From Trichostrongylus colubriformis (lineage: Eukaryota; Nematoda; Chromadorea; Rhabditida; Trichostrongylidae): 64,000 nucleotides of DNA. A program made the position numbers and the translations under genes. This document shows positions 22,848 to 34,825 of this stretch, piece by piece. A model generated the notes under the pieces. That model was not told the DNA's origin. It saw nothing but the letters and a program-made list of their open reading frames with translations, and made no database searches. The stretch covers positions 19,221,743-19,285,742 of the forward strand of contig OZ022256.1 of NCBI GenBank assembly GCA_963978905.1. Direction: 5' to 3'. Position 1 is the first letter of the stretch; each line of letters starts with the position of its first letter.

Positions 22848-22945
22848 TTGGTTGGCCTGGGCGGGCGTTGATGCGGGATTTGATCCCCGTACCATGAGAG
22901 TGGGGTGCGCGCCACCTGTCACTACACCACCTCCGCCCCCATGCT
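22848..22945 (-). repeat. tRNA-derived sequence
   Basis: The minus strand has an A-box-like GGTGGTGTAGTGACAGG and a B-box-like GGGGATCAAATCCCG at tRNA spacing, with a GGGGGCGG / CGCCC acceptor-like pairing. The anticodon arm is degenerate. Likely a tRNA-type repeat or pseudogene. Confidence 0.45.
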
Positions 22946-23384
22946 TGTCCATATGTTCCGGAATACTTCGCTTATTGCTGTGAAAATCTATGGAGGAATT
23001 TTGAGGTGAGGCCAAATGTGTGACACTTCCCCTAACCAGTCTGAATAGCTTGCTACTCATCTGCTTGCTGCTTGCTTGATTAATATGTCAATTTTGGAAA
23101 GAGCTCTTGGAGGTTCAACCTGTCACAGCGCACAGCTTGGAATCTACCAAGGACCACGTTAGGAAGGATTAGTCACGCAGCGAAGGAGAATGCGCTCTCA
23201 CGACTTATGATGCAGTGTTGACACCATTCACTCGGGAATGTACTTTTTCTTTTGAAGATTGTTGGCACATTGACAACCCTATCACATGCACTATTATTGC
23301 CCTATTGAAACCAGTGAGAAGGGTCTCAGGCAGTCCAGCTGTCATATGTCGAGCAATCCGGCAGCAATATGACATCACATACAT

Positions 23385-23659
23385 GGGTGAGGGTCGATTG
23401 GACGAATTTTCGCTTCGCGGCGTCGCACTCGCGGCGCCGTCAGTACGAGTCGTTTGGAATTCAGCTCAAGACGCAATGGGCTGGTACCGTAAGGGACCTC
23501 CAAAGATCGCAAGTTTAAGGCTCCGGAAGTTCGCCTATCTTTGGAGGTCCCTTATGGTATCAGCCCATTGCGTCTTGCGCGGAATCCCACACGACTCGCA
23601 CTCGCCGCGCCGCTCGCAGCGGGCGGTTGCGCGAAAATTCGACCAATCGGCCCAAACCC
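23385..23659. mobile_element. Fold-back family B, copy 1, with 8-bp direct repeats
   Basis: Palindromic element with arms GGGTGAGGGTCGATTGGACG and complement, nearly perfect near the centre. ACATACAT flanks both sides at 23377-23384 and 23660-23667. GGG/CCC ends and an 8-bp duplication suggest a hAT-type MITE. Confidence 0.65.
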
Positions 23660-24660
23660 ACATACATACACGAAGTCATGAAGCTCTAAAAGTATGAAGC
23701 ACGTTATCGATAAATGCTAAGCAACAGCCCGCACGTCTTGGCATAGCGATCTCCCCTCCCCCCCCCCGACTTTCAACAATTACAAGATTACAAATATAGC
23801 CACCAGTGGTGAAGAGTGGGCACTGTACGAAAAACATGCAAACGTATTTAAATATGTGAACCAATGCATGGACAGCAGAGGTCCTCCTCGGACGAGCCGG
23901 TAGTTCTGACAAGCAATGTTTAAGCTCATGAAAAAAGACTGATGAATGAAAAAGGAGGTAAGCTTAATTCAGCTTCTCAGTCAGAATCGCTTTGGTACTT
24001 TTAGCCTTCAAAGCATTAAAGTAGAGTACTATGGATAAAGCGTTCATCACATTAAGTAAAGGATGGAACGTTGACGTTGCCGAGGAAGCGTTCTTAAATC
24101 ACGCTTGTTACGTACGTATGGTGTCATGGGTTTCGGTAATAGAGGTGTCCAGGCTATCTTTGTCATGGTTGATGGCTTTTTAAAGAATTTCAAAAAAATT
24201 TTACTTTCCCCATGATCACCCCTAATTTTCCGAAGTTGGGCAAAATGTCCGACAGGATTCTACTCTGAATACCTTGGAATAGCTTGTATAGTTATCCAGC
24301 TGGATGAAAAACGATTCTGCTTTCTCTCATTGTGATGCTCAGACCCCATTGTGAAAGAATCCACGAAAAATAGAAGAGCCTTGGTTGGGCTTTTCTTCTT
24401 TGTCTACTATAAGCGATTGAAGTGTTAGCAATTGTTTATGGCCTTCAAAAAGGGTGTTTTCAATCAGAAGAGGACCCTCTAACCAGACGCATTTCTTGTT
24501 TTACGCGGAACAATTTGAGAAATTTCCAAAGAAATATGGTATTTCGAAAACGCCATCAAGCAGCACTAACTTTGACAGGAGCCATATTGTTAGCTGCATC
24601 AAATGAATCAGACCACAAGCGAAAAGAGGTGAAGGACAAATTGTTACAAGGGTGCTGAGT

Positions 24661-24740
24661 TGTGGCTCGGGTGGAACTCGAACACACACTCCACGTTTTC
24701 CTCACATATGGGCTAATCCATTACGCTACCGACACCTCTT
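24661..24740 (-). repeat. tRNA-derived sequence
   Basis: The minus strand has CGGTAGCGTAATGGATTAGC (D-arm-like) and GTGTTCGAGTTCC (B box). The same module occurs twice at 34826-35110. Stems do not fold into a clean cloverleaf. Confidence 0.55.
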
Positions 24741-24759
24741 TCAGCTCAGTTCAGCTTCG

Positions 24760-25345
24760 ATAGCATATTTACCAATTAGCACACAAACGTATAACGCGTT
24801 GAACCGATCGTCAATATAGTTAACGGGCCGTGAAACTGAAAGCTTCAGGATATAGATTTTCAAGGTTTCTGGTTTTTCCTGAGCTGCAGCTTCACGCGAT
24901 TTTCGACTTTGATGAGAAACTGAAGGAACACCAGAAGGAATAAATTTGGCTGACGGTGTAATATGATAGTAGATGCGCTCAGCAATGTAGTAGCAGAGAA
25001 AGAACGACATAAAACTGCGAAAAAACCGAGTAATAGTAACTCGAAAATCCCCCTTCTCTCTTTCGTCCTCTGCGTCACTAGCCGTAGTGGACTGAAGACA
25101 GGCCAGAGTCTGAGCCAGCCGGCCGCGATCGTTGTCCGCCCCTCCACGGCGACTCCCCCGGCCGCATGACCGCATAACGGCATGCCGACTGCGGGGTTGT
25201 TATAAGATCCCAAGACGCGTTTTTTCAATGCGATTTCCTCCACATATGACCTCATCTGAAGTAGAGGGTTCGTTTTCAGAGAACATGTACTCCCAGATCT
25301 CAGTTTTCCCTTACCCCTAATGGTGCCTTTGATGCGAAAGGAGTC
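24760..25345 (+). repeat. Dispersed repeat R, copy 2 (long form)
   Basis: Begins near the tRNA-like module and ends GTTTTCAGAGAACATG...CCCTTACCCC...GGTGCCTTTGATGCG. Its middle aligns with 41390-41640 even at the translated level (ASDAEDEREKG versus TCDAEEQKGIG), showing shared ancestry. The frames themselves are probably not genes. Confidence 0.5.
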
Positions 25346-26114
25346 TTAGTAGAGTAGTTGATCAGCACTATGACCGAGTAAAACATTTAGTGGGGGTCCA
25401 AATCTAGTCCGAGAACAAGTACTTATGACTCAGCATCCCAATAACAATTTACGTGACTGACTGAGGCGAGAATCAGCAGCCAAAAACCAAAAATCAAAAA
25501 TTTCAAAAGTGTTCGGCTATAATACCGCTTCCATTTCTTGTTTTCTGCCAAAAGTTTGCATGCACGGATGAACCCTGCAATACTGCTCATCGTGGCGTTT
25601 CATCAGATTATACTGTGCAATAGCGCAGCTGCGTTGATGAATTATATTATACGCACATATGAAGTAATTGCCATAGCCTCTGAAACTAACGAAGCTCCTC
25701 GAATTTTGTCAACAAGTCCCAGCAGCACTTTTTTATGGAGTACTTACATTGTTAGACAGCAGTGATTGTCTGGGACCGCACACTGACACCGAGAAAATGG
25801 ATTTCAATAATTCGAAAAAAAATTCAAATAAAAAAGCAAAATCGGAGAAAATGGTTCAAAGAAAGTAGTCAGCCCGACATTGTTTTCTACTGTTAATGCA
25901 TAAACGAATAGCAAGTCATGTATTCAACAGAGCGGCCATATCTCAGTCAACGGTTTTTGAATCCATTCACAAGGGAAGGATTCCTTTTAAACTGACGAAA
26001 TTATTGCAAAGCGCTCTGAGACGAAGGCTCGTGGCGTAATTTGCAGAAAAAGGTGAACGCAGGCTTTGAGGTGAGGTCTTACCCCAGTCAACAACTTCCC
26101 TCCCTCAAAGGAGT
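25346..26114. other. No gene seen
   Basis: A plus frame at 25568-25765 starts MNPAILLIVAFHQIILCNSA, which looks like a signal peptide, but no downstream exon supports it. Confidence 0.3.
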
Positions 26115-26527
26115 CGTCCACGGTAAAATGAATTTCTTTACCCATATATTTATTTTGTATATCCCCCTAATAAGGGCCGCATGCGAAGTTTCATGCGAAA
26201 AGTGAGAATTTGGCTTAGGTACAGCTCTCCAAATTCTCGGCCGGGTGGGCTGGACCTCCGCGTAAAAGCCACGTCCCGTCGTCCGTCGCGCTTGAAAAAG
26301 GAGTATGGGACTGTCCACGTAACCTTCTGTTCCTACAACGCGTCTCAGACTGCGGTGGACGACGAGGTGGACACTTGCTTGGAGGCCCCGCTTACCCGGC
26401 CGAGACTTTGTGGCGCTGTATCTCAGCCGCATTCACAGTTTTTAGCGTGAAGCTTCGAATGCGGCCCTTATTAGGCAGACAAAACATAAATACATGGGTA
26501 ACAGAAAAACTCATTTTTCCGTGGACG
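26115..26527. mobile_element. Fold-back family A, complete copy
   Basis: Full palindromic element, 413 bp. The left end is CGTCCACGGTAAAATGAA and the right end TCATTTTTCCGTGGACG. Arms share AATAAGGGCCGCATGCGAAG with CTTCGAATGCGGCCCTTATT. It is the best reference for the copies at 3.0, 16.4 and 31.9 kb. Confidence 0.8.
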
Positions 26528-27734
26528 ATCACTTTAACTCTCACACGCAACCGCGTCACATGCTATCCATGACCACACTTCGCAGATTCGCGAGGGTCCC
26601 ATAATTATCAGAAATGTGCGCGCCGGAGCCTCAGTACACCACAAGACAACAATGACACCAAAGATTTCTTTTGTTGTGTTTGGCAATTTTTCTTGGATTT
26701 TTCACATCCGCATGACTAACGATAAGCACCTCTACTTGAATTTTCTATAATAGAGAGAATCATCCTCGTGCTGTCGTTGAATGGGTGAATAGTGACCATT
26801 GATGACAATGAATATACAAAGACACCATTATTGAGAGGGGAATCTCCTGTTTATCATCCCAAAAAACGAGGATGCTCAAGTAAATCTCAACAACGCCATG
26901 AATCCTATGCAATTTGTGACAAACAATGCAATGATATGAATACGAACAAAGGAATTTCGAAAGCGATAGATCTTTTATGAGCGATGAACAATCGAGTGAA
27001 TGGACTGGTCCTTCTCTGTGAACGAAAGTGATCCAAAGCAAACAGCTGTGTCGTTTCTTTCGTTGTAAGAGCACAGCTAAATTTCGAGTTCACCGAAAAG
27101 CTGGTCCTCTGAACAGACAAAGCCATCGGACACGGTCCTACTTTGGTCGTTTATCCGCCATCATCAAAGTAACATTGTCAAATTATGACAGCAAGGAGTA
27201 AACACGGGCCGTTAAAATGATCAGCTTACTGATCTTGGCTCCGTATCTCATATCCATGCTCTCTTACAACATAGATATGAGATGAATTGCCAGGGTCAGG
27301 TAAGGGTCGAGGAATTCTTGCCGGGGATCGTATTTTGGGTTGGAAGGAGGGGTACGATTTTTACTGGTTGGGGAAACCTCGACACTCGTGCACTGTCGAG
27401 TAGATTTCGGTCGATAGAGCCGGTCTCTAGAAAAAGGTCGTCATTCGATTATCACACCTTGTGCTAGAGAATAATGCTATAATTATCGATTGACGACGTT
27501 GTTAAGGGAGACAACCTCAGTATAAAAACCAAAGAGTGTACTCCGCGAAGAACACTCCTCTGCACCAGGCTTGCCTGGAGCATAGCAGTATGAAATAGGG
27601 TGCGCTTACAAATCGTTTATGATTAAGCCTACAAAATATTCTGTTTGACACAACCAATAATCCCTCTTGAAACCTTATCACTGAACTTTCCGAAAGCCAA
27701 TGAGAAATCAGCTATTTGCATAGTATGGCAGCTA
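26528..27734. other. No gene identified
   Basis: A plus frame at 26792-26980 (DDNEYTKTPLLRGESPVYHP and onward to a stop) has a coding look but weak splice signals and no family. Confidence 0.3.
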
Positions 27735-28633
27735 TTAGGTTGTAAGGAAAGTTTTGGCCGGTTTTTGAAATTTTAACATCTAGAGATCATAACTCGGCTC
27801 AGAATGCATCTTTTCTCACAGAATAAGAACCATTCGATTCGCTACACTCTTGGCAACATTACGCATACCTATATATCTTAATCAGATGAAGGGCTGATGA
27901 TTTATATTGCGCGGAATGAAAAAAAGTCGACTTCAAATCGCCACTATTTCTGAACACACTGCTACTGAAGGAGCTGTCCAGATGTTTGGGAAAGTGAGGC
28001 TTAGTTAGCACTAGATCTGGTGAATATGATGGACAAATAAGGGCTTCAACCTGCAACTTCTTCAATTACTGGAAGAGGATTTGTGAAAAATGCGCTTGCG
28101 CATAACTGCCGTGAGGGGTCTCGTGGCACCCATTTTTTTGGATTTTTCCAGATCAAGGCTACTTGAGGTGGTCATCTAAGTTTGTTTGTTGAGGGCCAAT
28201 ACTTGTGGATATCCCCTGCAAATATGGACGCTCATCGCCTTCTGCCGTTTTAGTTAAAGCGATTTGATCAATTGCAAATTTAAGCAGCTCGTTCTGCTTT
28301 CTGCACTTCTGAAACCAGAGACAAAGTGTTCCACCCAATGCTTCACCCCCTCCCCTGTCAGCACTCACATTTGTGGTCACCTTCGCTGGGACTCGGCTAA
28401 ACAAAAACTTGTGAAGTGAAGTCATCTTGAAAGTGCCATTTTCGCGGTATTTTAAAATTTCCCTAATAATTCGAAAACCTTGTGGCATTCCAAATAAAAC
28501 TTATATTTAGAAAGAGAAAATTTTTGTCTATCTAAGAAGCACAGTATGTCAGCTGATTCATGTTGACGAGCTCTGATATTTGAATTTATCTTGTGAAGGC
28601 GAAAAAGCGGCCAGAACTTTCCTTACAACCTAA
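27735..28633 (-). mobile_element. Mariner-like element B, copy 1
   Basis: Inverted ends TTAGGTTGTAAGGAAAGTT (left) and its complement (right), with TA at 27733-27734 and 28634-28635. Length is 899 bp, shorter than an intact mariner of about 1.3 kb, so internally deleted. Confidence 0.85.
27859..28065 (-). pseudogene. Mariner transposase C-terminal relic
   Basis: CPSYSPDLVLTKPHFPKHLD followed by SSFSSSVF resembles the mariner YSPDLAPSDYHLF.SL...L block containing the third catalytic Asp, which is lost here (LTK replaces PSD). Confidence 0.65.
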
Positions 28634-29882
28634 TATTTATATACTAGTTATATGGCAAATTAGTGTGCATCCAAATTTGAAGTGCTCAAAAAAGTCAGTT
28701 GAATAAAATATGAACATATGAGGCATCAGATGCTGGTAGTGCTGTATGACTCTGAGCTACTTACTGCATGAGAGACGACTACCTATGTAACAAGCAATAT
28801 TTGAATGTTTTTGTGAGGCGGTGACCCTTGCTTATTCAGCAACATGAAATTTTTTGCGTGGGCATGACGGGTCGAGCGGTGGAAAAAGAGTTAAGAACGA
28901 CACCGTAGCAAGCAAACGCGATTCTGCGAAGAATCTAGAAATTCGAAATCGCAATATGGGCAGAAAAAAAGCAATGAAGACCTCAAAGAAGTGATAATGC
29001 TTATGGCGCTGGTGCTGGAAACCTTGGTTGCGCACGGAAATTGGCTTTCTCAAAAAAGCTGGCAAGGAGAGGTGTGAGTTTGGCTTGAGTATATGCGTAT
29101 TTACGAAACGCTGTATTCGCTTTGCATTCAGCAGAGATCTGCAGACATGTAACTACGAATTCCCGTCATGACGATGACGGCAAAAACACAACTGAAATCG
29201 ATCTCAAATTTGCGTTTATGATCTACACTCACTAATAAGAGTTCACCGATAGCAGTGATTGTGTTTCTAACACTCCACCATGGAGAACCGTCTGAACTTC
29301 GTTATCAACTTTCCAAGGACACTCCACGTCTAGAAATTTCTCCAAAATGATGTAGTTATTCAAAAAGGATATGTGGATACAGGAAGGAAAGAAAAGGGAT
29401 ATGAACATCCAAGCAAGAACCATCGATATGCAGCAACAAGCGCGTCTAATCAAATCCTGAAGGCTGACAATATATTAGAATTCCTGCACCTTTTTTTTCG
29501 GAATGCAGGGCTCAATAAATCGGAAACGACAATTCTCATTGTGCCAAGTTTGATCAAGTTCCGTTTCATGTCCTCAGGCTGAGACCTCGGGGTATTGCAC
29601 TCATCCGATATGGAAAAATGATCGGGTTCAGGATGCTGACGTTCTGAGTGGTAGAAGTTCGTGATTGATAAGGCAGAGGTTATGGCTTGCACGCACCATC
29701 GTGCAGTCTTAAGTGTCGGCGCGCACACTTTCACTTGAGCTTCCTTCACTCTACAGCGCTCTCAGGTCTAGGACTGCTCACGGGTCATTTATGGGGTCGT
29801 TTATGGAGAAAAATAGGGTGTATATAATAAAATAAAAAATAAAAATAATTACAAAAAATAAAATAAAAAATATAAACAAATA
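28634..29882. other. No gene identified
   Basis: Overlapping frames on both strands (29232-29749) have no recognisable motif. An AT-rich low-complexity tract lies at about 29820-29885. Confidence 0.3.
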
Positions 29883-29976
29883 AAGATGCGGTTACAACTT
29901 GCCGCCATGCGACATTCCAACCCTAATAAAATAGGGTTGAGAGTGCGCATGGCGGCAAGGCGTAACCGCATCTTTA
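29883..29976. repeat. Near-perfect 94-bp hairpin
   Basis: AAAGATGCGGTTACAACTTG...CCGCCATGCG pairs with CGCATGGCGGCAAGGCGTAA...CCGCATCTTT around an AACCCTAATAAAATAGGGTT centre. Looks like a miniature hairpin element. Confidence 0.8.
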
Positions 29977-30340
29977 GTTCAACTGAGCTTCAATCCAAAC
30001 GAAGGACAGGGGTCCATGAGATAGCGGTGGAATTGTTCAGCCTTTTTCTCATCTATACTCCCGCCGAAGAATTAAATAATTTTTTTCTCCGTCGCTGCAT
30101 CCCTTTGAACCACTCAACTCATACCAGATCTTCAACTGGTACATTTCGATTTTGAAGTTGTCGAATGCACAAGTCATTCCTTGCAAACAAAAAGCTAGTA
30201 GACCAAACGTTTTCGTTGAGACTTTATTCAAACTTAAAGCGTTTTTCGAGAGAGCGTCATATTCTAAGAGCTGTACTGATTTGCGATTATCCATGCTAAC
30301 AAAAGCTTCAGTTTTTTCCAGTGCCTAATCCGCAATTGTA

Positions 30341-31219
30341 CTAGGTTGTGCCAGAAGTCATGTAGTATTTTTCCAATAAAAAAATCAGTAACTTTTGTTC
30401 ACTTCGAGGCAGGTCCAGGCGGTTCAGGAATATAGTAGAACGTTCCCTAAGCTTTCTAGGAAAATATATATTGACCCACCAGATCCAGTGGAGAGAGCTA
30501 CAATGCCCGTTGTCGATACCCACCCAACTCGCTGTGTCATCTAAAATGAGCGGTCTTGCGGCACCAAAACGACGGAAGCTTGCCACTCCATCAGCGCTGC
30601 ATTGGGCAAGGGATGTGTGAGCTACGAGAGCGTGCAACGCTGGCTCATCAGCTTCAACAACGGCGAGATTGACATGAAAGACAAACCACGCTTGGGACTG
30701 TGCTGGTTCTAGGACGCGGAAGGAATGCTTTTTCGCGAGGTGCTGGTACAAGGCGAGACAGTCACCGCTGCCGTATGCACCCACCAGCTCCAGCAGCTCG
30801 CCGTCGCTGTTCCAGAAAAGTGCCGGAAAAGGTCCGCGGTCACCCTTCTTCATGACGACGCCCGCTCCCATTTCGCGAAAAGTACCCAGGCCAAGTTATA
30901 GGAGCTCGGCTGGGATGTGCTGCCCCACCCGCCATACTCTCCAGACATTGCCCCTCCTGGCTATCCCCTTACCCATCCTCTCAAATCCTTCCTGGCCAAG
31001 AGAAAATTCGTTGATTATAACTTGCTTGCGAAGGCGATCGCTGACTTTTTCGACTCTCAGCACCCAGAGTTCTGGGAGAAGGGAATCAACGATTTTGCTA
31101 TAAATGGCAGAGGGTTGCCGATAACAATGGTCGATACGTTGTTGCCTAATCGTTATTTGTTGGACGAAAAAAAAAGTGATGATCGAAAAAAATACTACAA
31201 GAATTCTGGAACAGCCTGA
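30341..31219 (+). mobile_element. Mariner-like element A, deleted copy
   Basis: Ends CTAGGTTGTGCCAGAAGTC and complement-type ACTACAAGAATTCTGGAACA, flanked by TA at 30339-30340 and 31220-31221. Length is 879 bp. Compared with 39088-40634 it lacks a middle portion of the transposase and the nested element. Confidence 0.88.
30545..31219 (+). pseudogene. Mariner transposase, broken
   Basis: Recognisable pieces: a helix-turn-helix part (INAALGKG-type, frameshifted), HDDARSHFAKSTQAKL then a stop, GWDVLPHPPYSPDIAPPGYP, and ADFFDSQHPEFWEKGINDF. The third catalytic Asp position reads PPG instead of PSD. Confidence 0.8.
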
Positions 31220-31562
31220 TAGTTTCGTGCCGTGCCTGTTTTTTTATGTGGTGAAAAGCAATAATGTACTTGTGCCATCACTCTGAATTTAATATTCTCA
31301 AGTGGAGCGACTGAAAAACGGACCGAGTAGAATTTGACATTGTTCCAGGCTACACAAATCGATATGAAAAGGGTTGGTAGTATCTGCCAAGCACATTAAG
31401 TTCCGGCCTGAAAGCTGCTGATGCAGGTCCGTTAGATCAAGCACCACGTTGTTAAACCACAAGATGAATGAAGTACGCCATTCACGAAATCAAAGAAGTT
31501 TTTTGGCTAGGAGCATGCAACAACAGATGTGATGGCGCGTATGCTGTCTTTGTCATAGCACA

Positions 31563-31690
31563 CTTACAGTCCATTTCCCGACGGCTGGCAGGGCTAGGAC
31601 TTGTATCGATCTCTCTTACCCCGCCACACTCTCTCACCCAACTCTGTAGGCCACGCCCTGCCAGCCTCCGGGAACTGGACTGTAGTTATG
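31563..31690. repeat. Hairpin repeat
   Basis: ACAGTCCATTTCCCGACGGC...TGGCAGGGC pairs with GCCCTGCCAGCCTCCGGGAA...CTGGACTGT across about 70 bp of unpaired centre. The frame over it is an artefact. Confidence 0.7.
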
Positions 31691-31865
31691 GACATTTGAT
31701 GCGAAGGCTTGACAGTCTCAATGCGACTGAGACATGTGGCTCAATTCCAGCTGTATTGCTTCGATTCCTACGCATAGTCATCAAGTTAGAACAATAATGA
31801 GATCGAAGATTTCCTAACATGTGGAATCAAGTAAGTTCTATGAACAAATTCCTTAGAGGAATCTT

Positions 31866-32276
31866 GCACGGAGAATGAGTTTCTCTGTTACCCTTATATT
31901 ATATTTATGTTGTATTCGCATAATAAGGGCCGCATGCAAAGTTCCACGCGAAGAAGTGAGAATCCGACTAAAATAACACTTCTCGAAGTGATAACCTAGG
32001 GGGCGTAGCCTCAGAGTGAGTGCCTTTTCCATCGTCCGGCGGGGTCAGAGACGCATAGTGGTAACAGAGTTACATAAACAGTCTCTTCTCCTTCTCCAAC
32101 CGCGGCGGACAATGGGGCGGGGCACTTACATGAAGGCTCCGTTCCCTCGGGTGCTACTTTGAGGCGTTGGATCTCAGCAGGATTCTCACTTTTGCGTGTG
32201 AAACTTTGCACGCGGCCCTTATCAAGCGAATACAACATAAATATATGGGTGAGAGAAGAACACTTTTTTCCGTGCT
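31866..32276. mobile_element. Fold-back family A, complete but diverged copy
   Basis: Left end CACGGAGAATGAGTTTC, right end TTTTTTCCGTGCTC. Arms share ATAATAAGGGCCGCATGC and GCACGCGGCCCTTATC. About 410 bp. Confidence 0.75.
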
Positions 32277-32517
32277 CTATTCCTATGAGTCCATCAGCGA
32301 CCTCTACGGACGTGTCGCCTTATATTCAGAAGCGCGGTCGAAGGAGTTCGATTGTGCACTCATGAAATGGAGAGGATGAAGAGGTAGGAGAGAGTGAAAG
32401 AATGCTTGATTTGTGCACAGCTCATGCATTGTAGGAGTAAGTCTATTTGAATGGGGTATTTATGCCAGCACGGCAATCCCTGTCTCAGCTAGTTTCCTGA
32501 TTCTACTCCTTGATTAC

Positions 32518-32845
32518 TTAGAAGCACACTTCGCGATAATCAGATGGGTCGATTTACCTCTTTGGAATAGTAGATCCTCGAGTAACTAGTCAGGTTGCAC
32601 CTTTTTGCGTCGCTACAGTGCGCTATCGCGGTGTTACACCCGCTCGAACTTACACCGACGCCACCCACTCCGCTCAGTTGACCAACGAGGGACTCAAGTG
32701 GGTGGCGTTGGAGCGGAAGCAGGTGTAGCGAGGTGATAGAGCACCGTGGCGACGCGAAAAAGGTGCAACCTGACTAGTTACTCAAATATCTACTGTTCCA
32801 AGAAGGTACGTCGACTCAACTGATTATCGCGAAATGTGCCTTTAA
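32518..32845. repeat. Fold-back family C, good copy
   Basis: Inverted arms from TTAGAAGCACACTTCGCGAT to ATCGCGAAATGTGCCTTTAA, pairing through CTAGTCAGGTTGCACCTTTT and complement. Length 328 bp. Confidence 0.8.
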
Positions 32846-33539
32846 GGAAGGCTTCGAACGCTATCTGTCGCCTAGATCATCGTCCACTACATTTCATTTC
32901 CTTGCGTTATGTTTGACCTCTAATATCGGCCGTGCTATTGAATTGTCTTGTTATGTATCTATCGGTTGTTGTTATGAGGTACTATGTATTGTGCCGAGTT
33001 TCTTATTAATCGTTTCTAATACTAAGTAACAAGTGCCAAATGCTTGTCAAAGGGCTGGAAACGGTCAGCACCCAGATGCTTTGCTAGATCGTCCAGTATC
33101 ATCCTGGTAGTTCAAGGTTTTAAAGACCTTTTTCGCTTCCATGTTGAACCTGGGCCACGAATTATCACGTAAGTATGTAGCTTTACAGAAAAGTGATCGC
33201 ATTGTTGTAGCGGTCGGGAACTCCCCTCAAAATAGGATCATTGTCGTTCTTCTACGAAACTCATTCTCGATTGGTGGAGCGATAGCCGTAAAGTTCATAA
33301 TTCGAAGTATGATAGCCATTATCAAATGAGATCACTCCACCTTTGTTCTGTATACTCTGCCAACGAAAATATACATAAAAATGTTTGCAAAGGCATTGTT
33401 ATAGGCCAGCTCTACAAACTATGTACTCTTGCTTGTTATTTTACACGCTAAACTGTTTGTTGTTTCAAGGTTTGCGAATACAGTACCAAGCATAAATATG
33501 CACCTTCGCTAACTTCTCTTCCTTGCCTACCATCGAGAT
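32846..33539. other. No gene identified
   Basis: A perfect plus-strand donor (GTAAGTATG) follows a short open stretch near 33144-33170, but no matching exon was found. Confidence 0.3.
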
Positions 33540-33945
33540 TGATGAGAATATCCATGTATGCATTGGATAGAGCTTTTTCTGCTCTACAAGAAGGTGCTAC
33601 TCGTCTTTTGAATAGTTTAATATTTTTGAAGCTTAGTAATGGGGTATTCAGCAAAAACCCGCCCACACTTTTTCGCGAAATATCGAGATTTTATCAAAAT
33701 TTTACGTATGTACAAGAAAACCCTCAGTTATTATATCACATTGATCTACGATGCCTTTTTCCCTCTTTTGATTTCATCTAACGTGGAAAAGGTCAGCTTT
33801 TTGGACCGCGATGCGCCAAAAGAGCAGATTTTCCCCCATTAAATGACTCCATTTCTAAACTCTAAAAACAACAAACAATCGAACGATCAAAATCTAAGAA
33901 GCTGTTTAGAGCTGAAAAAGCTCTATGGAAAAAATAGGCGTACGC
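33540..33945. repeat. Relative of the 18.7-kb fold-back
   Basis: GGATAGAGCTTTTTCTGCTC...TACAAGA at 33565 and the inverted GAGCTGAAAAAGCTCTATGG at 33910 match arm motifs of the element at 18669-19522. Confidence 0.5.
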
Positions 33946-34825
33946 ATTTTTGTATTTCTTTGTATTTCTGTTACTTTTTGTCCACCTGCGCGTCTCGTCA
34001 AGTTATAAGTCCTTTTATGGCTATAACCGCTACCGTACCTACAAGTTGAACACGGGTTCATATCATCCTTCATCTCTCATGGGATCGGTACAGTGTGACG
34101 CTTCGGGAACGAATTAGTCAACGTCAGAGATAGCTCCCTCGGACCTCTAGCTGGTGTGGTGTGGAGGACATCCTTATTTGATTCTAGCCATTGAACAGAA
34201 GGGTGATTTTCCTAAGGTTTTTGTACTCGTGTCAAACGAAAGGAGTACGAGTATTTAGTAGCTCATAAATTCCTTCGCTGTGGAGTTAATCGCCGCTGAC
34301 GGAGTGTAAACAAGAAGGGAACAAGGAAGTTCTGAGGGTAGCAATCCAGTTACCATTTGCTATTTTATGAAGGGATCCAACCCACTTTTTTCTTTGAAAC
34401 ATTTTAATAGCATCCTCTAACAGCACAGAGGTGTTCGGATAAATAGTCCTGCACCGCATGAGTAGTGACAGGAAGTGCAACGGGGGAAACCTCGACCTCT
34501 GAGTGTGGAGTTTTGATACGATCCGTGCCCTGGCAGCGAGAAGTGTCAGCAAGGTATTTCTGCTGACAGGTTATCGTCCAACGATGGAGAGCACAGCGGA
34601 GGTAGGAGAGAGAAGTGGAGATGAGTGTCGAGAAGCACCGCATATGTGACTTACTACTGTTATCTGGTCTCCTATTAAGAACTCAGCATTCGGTGCTTAA
34701 TTGGCATTTACTTCTTTTTCCGAATGAGATCAAGAAAAGATTATCTGCATGATTTTTAAAATTTTGACAGCAGCTGATTTTCGCCGCAGCCCGCGATGGA
34801 AAAGTTCTGAAAGTATGCTGAGCTA
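33946..34825. other. No gene identified
   Basis: Overlapping minus frames (34286-34643) without a known motif. Confidence 0.3.

Noticed and set aside
23215..23697. A 160-codon plus-strand frame
   Set aside because: More than half is the arms of fold-back family B; stop-poor palindromic GC-rich sequence gives open frames on both strands.
24741..25255. 144- and 131-codon minus frames rich in Arg and Phe
   Set aside because: They overlap dispersed repeat R; a related stretch at 41.4 kb shows the same repeat, and there is no known domain.
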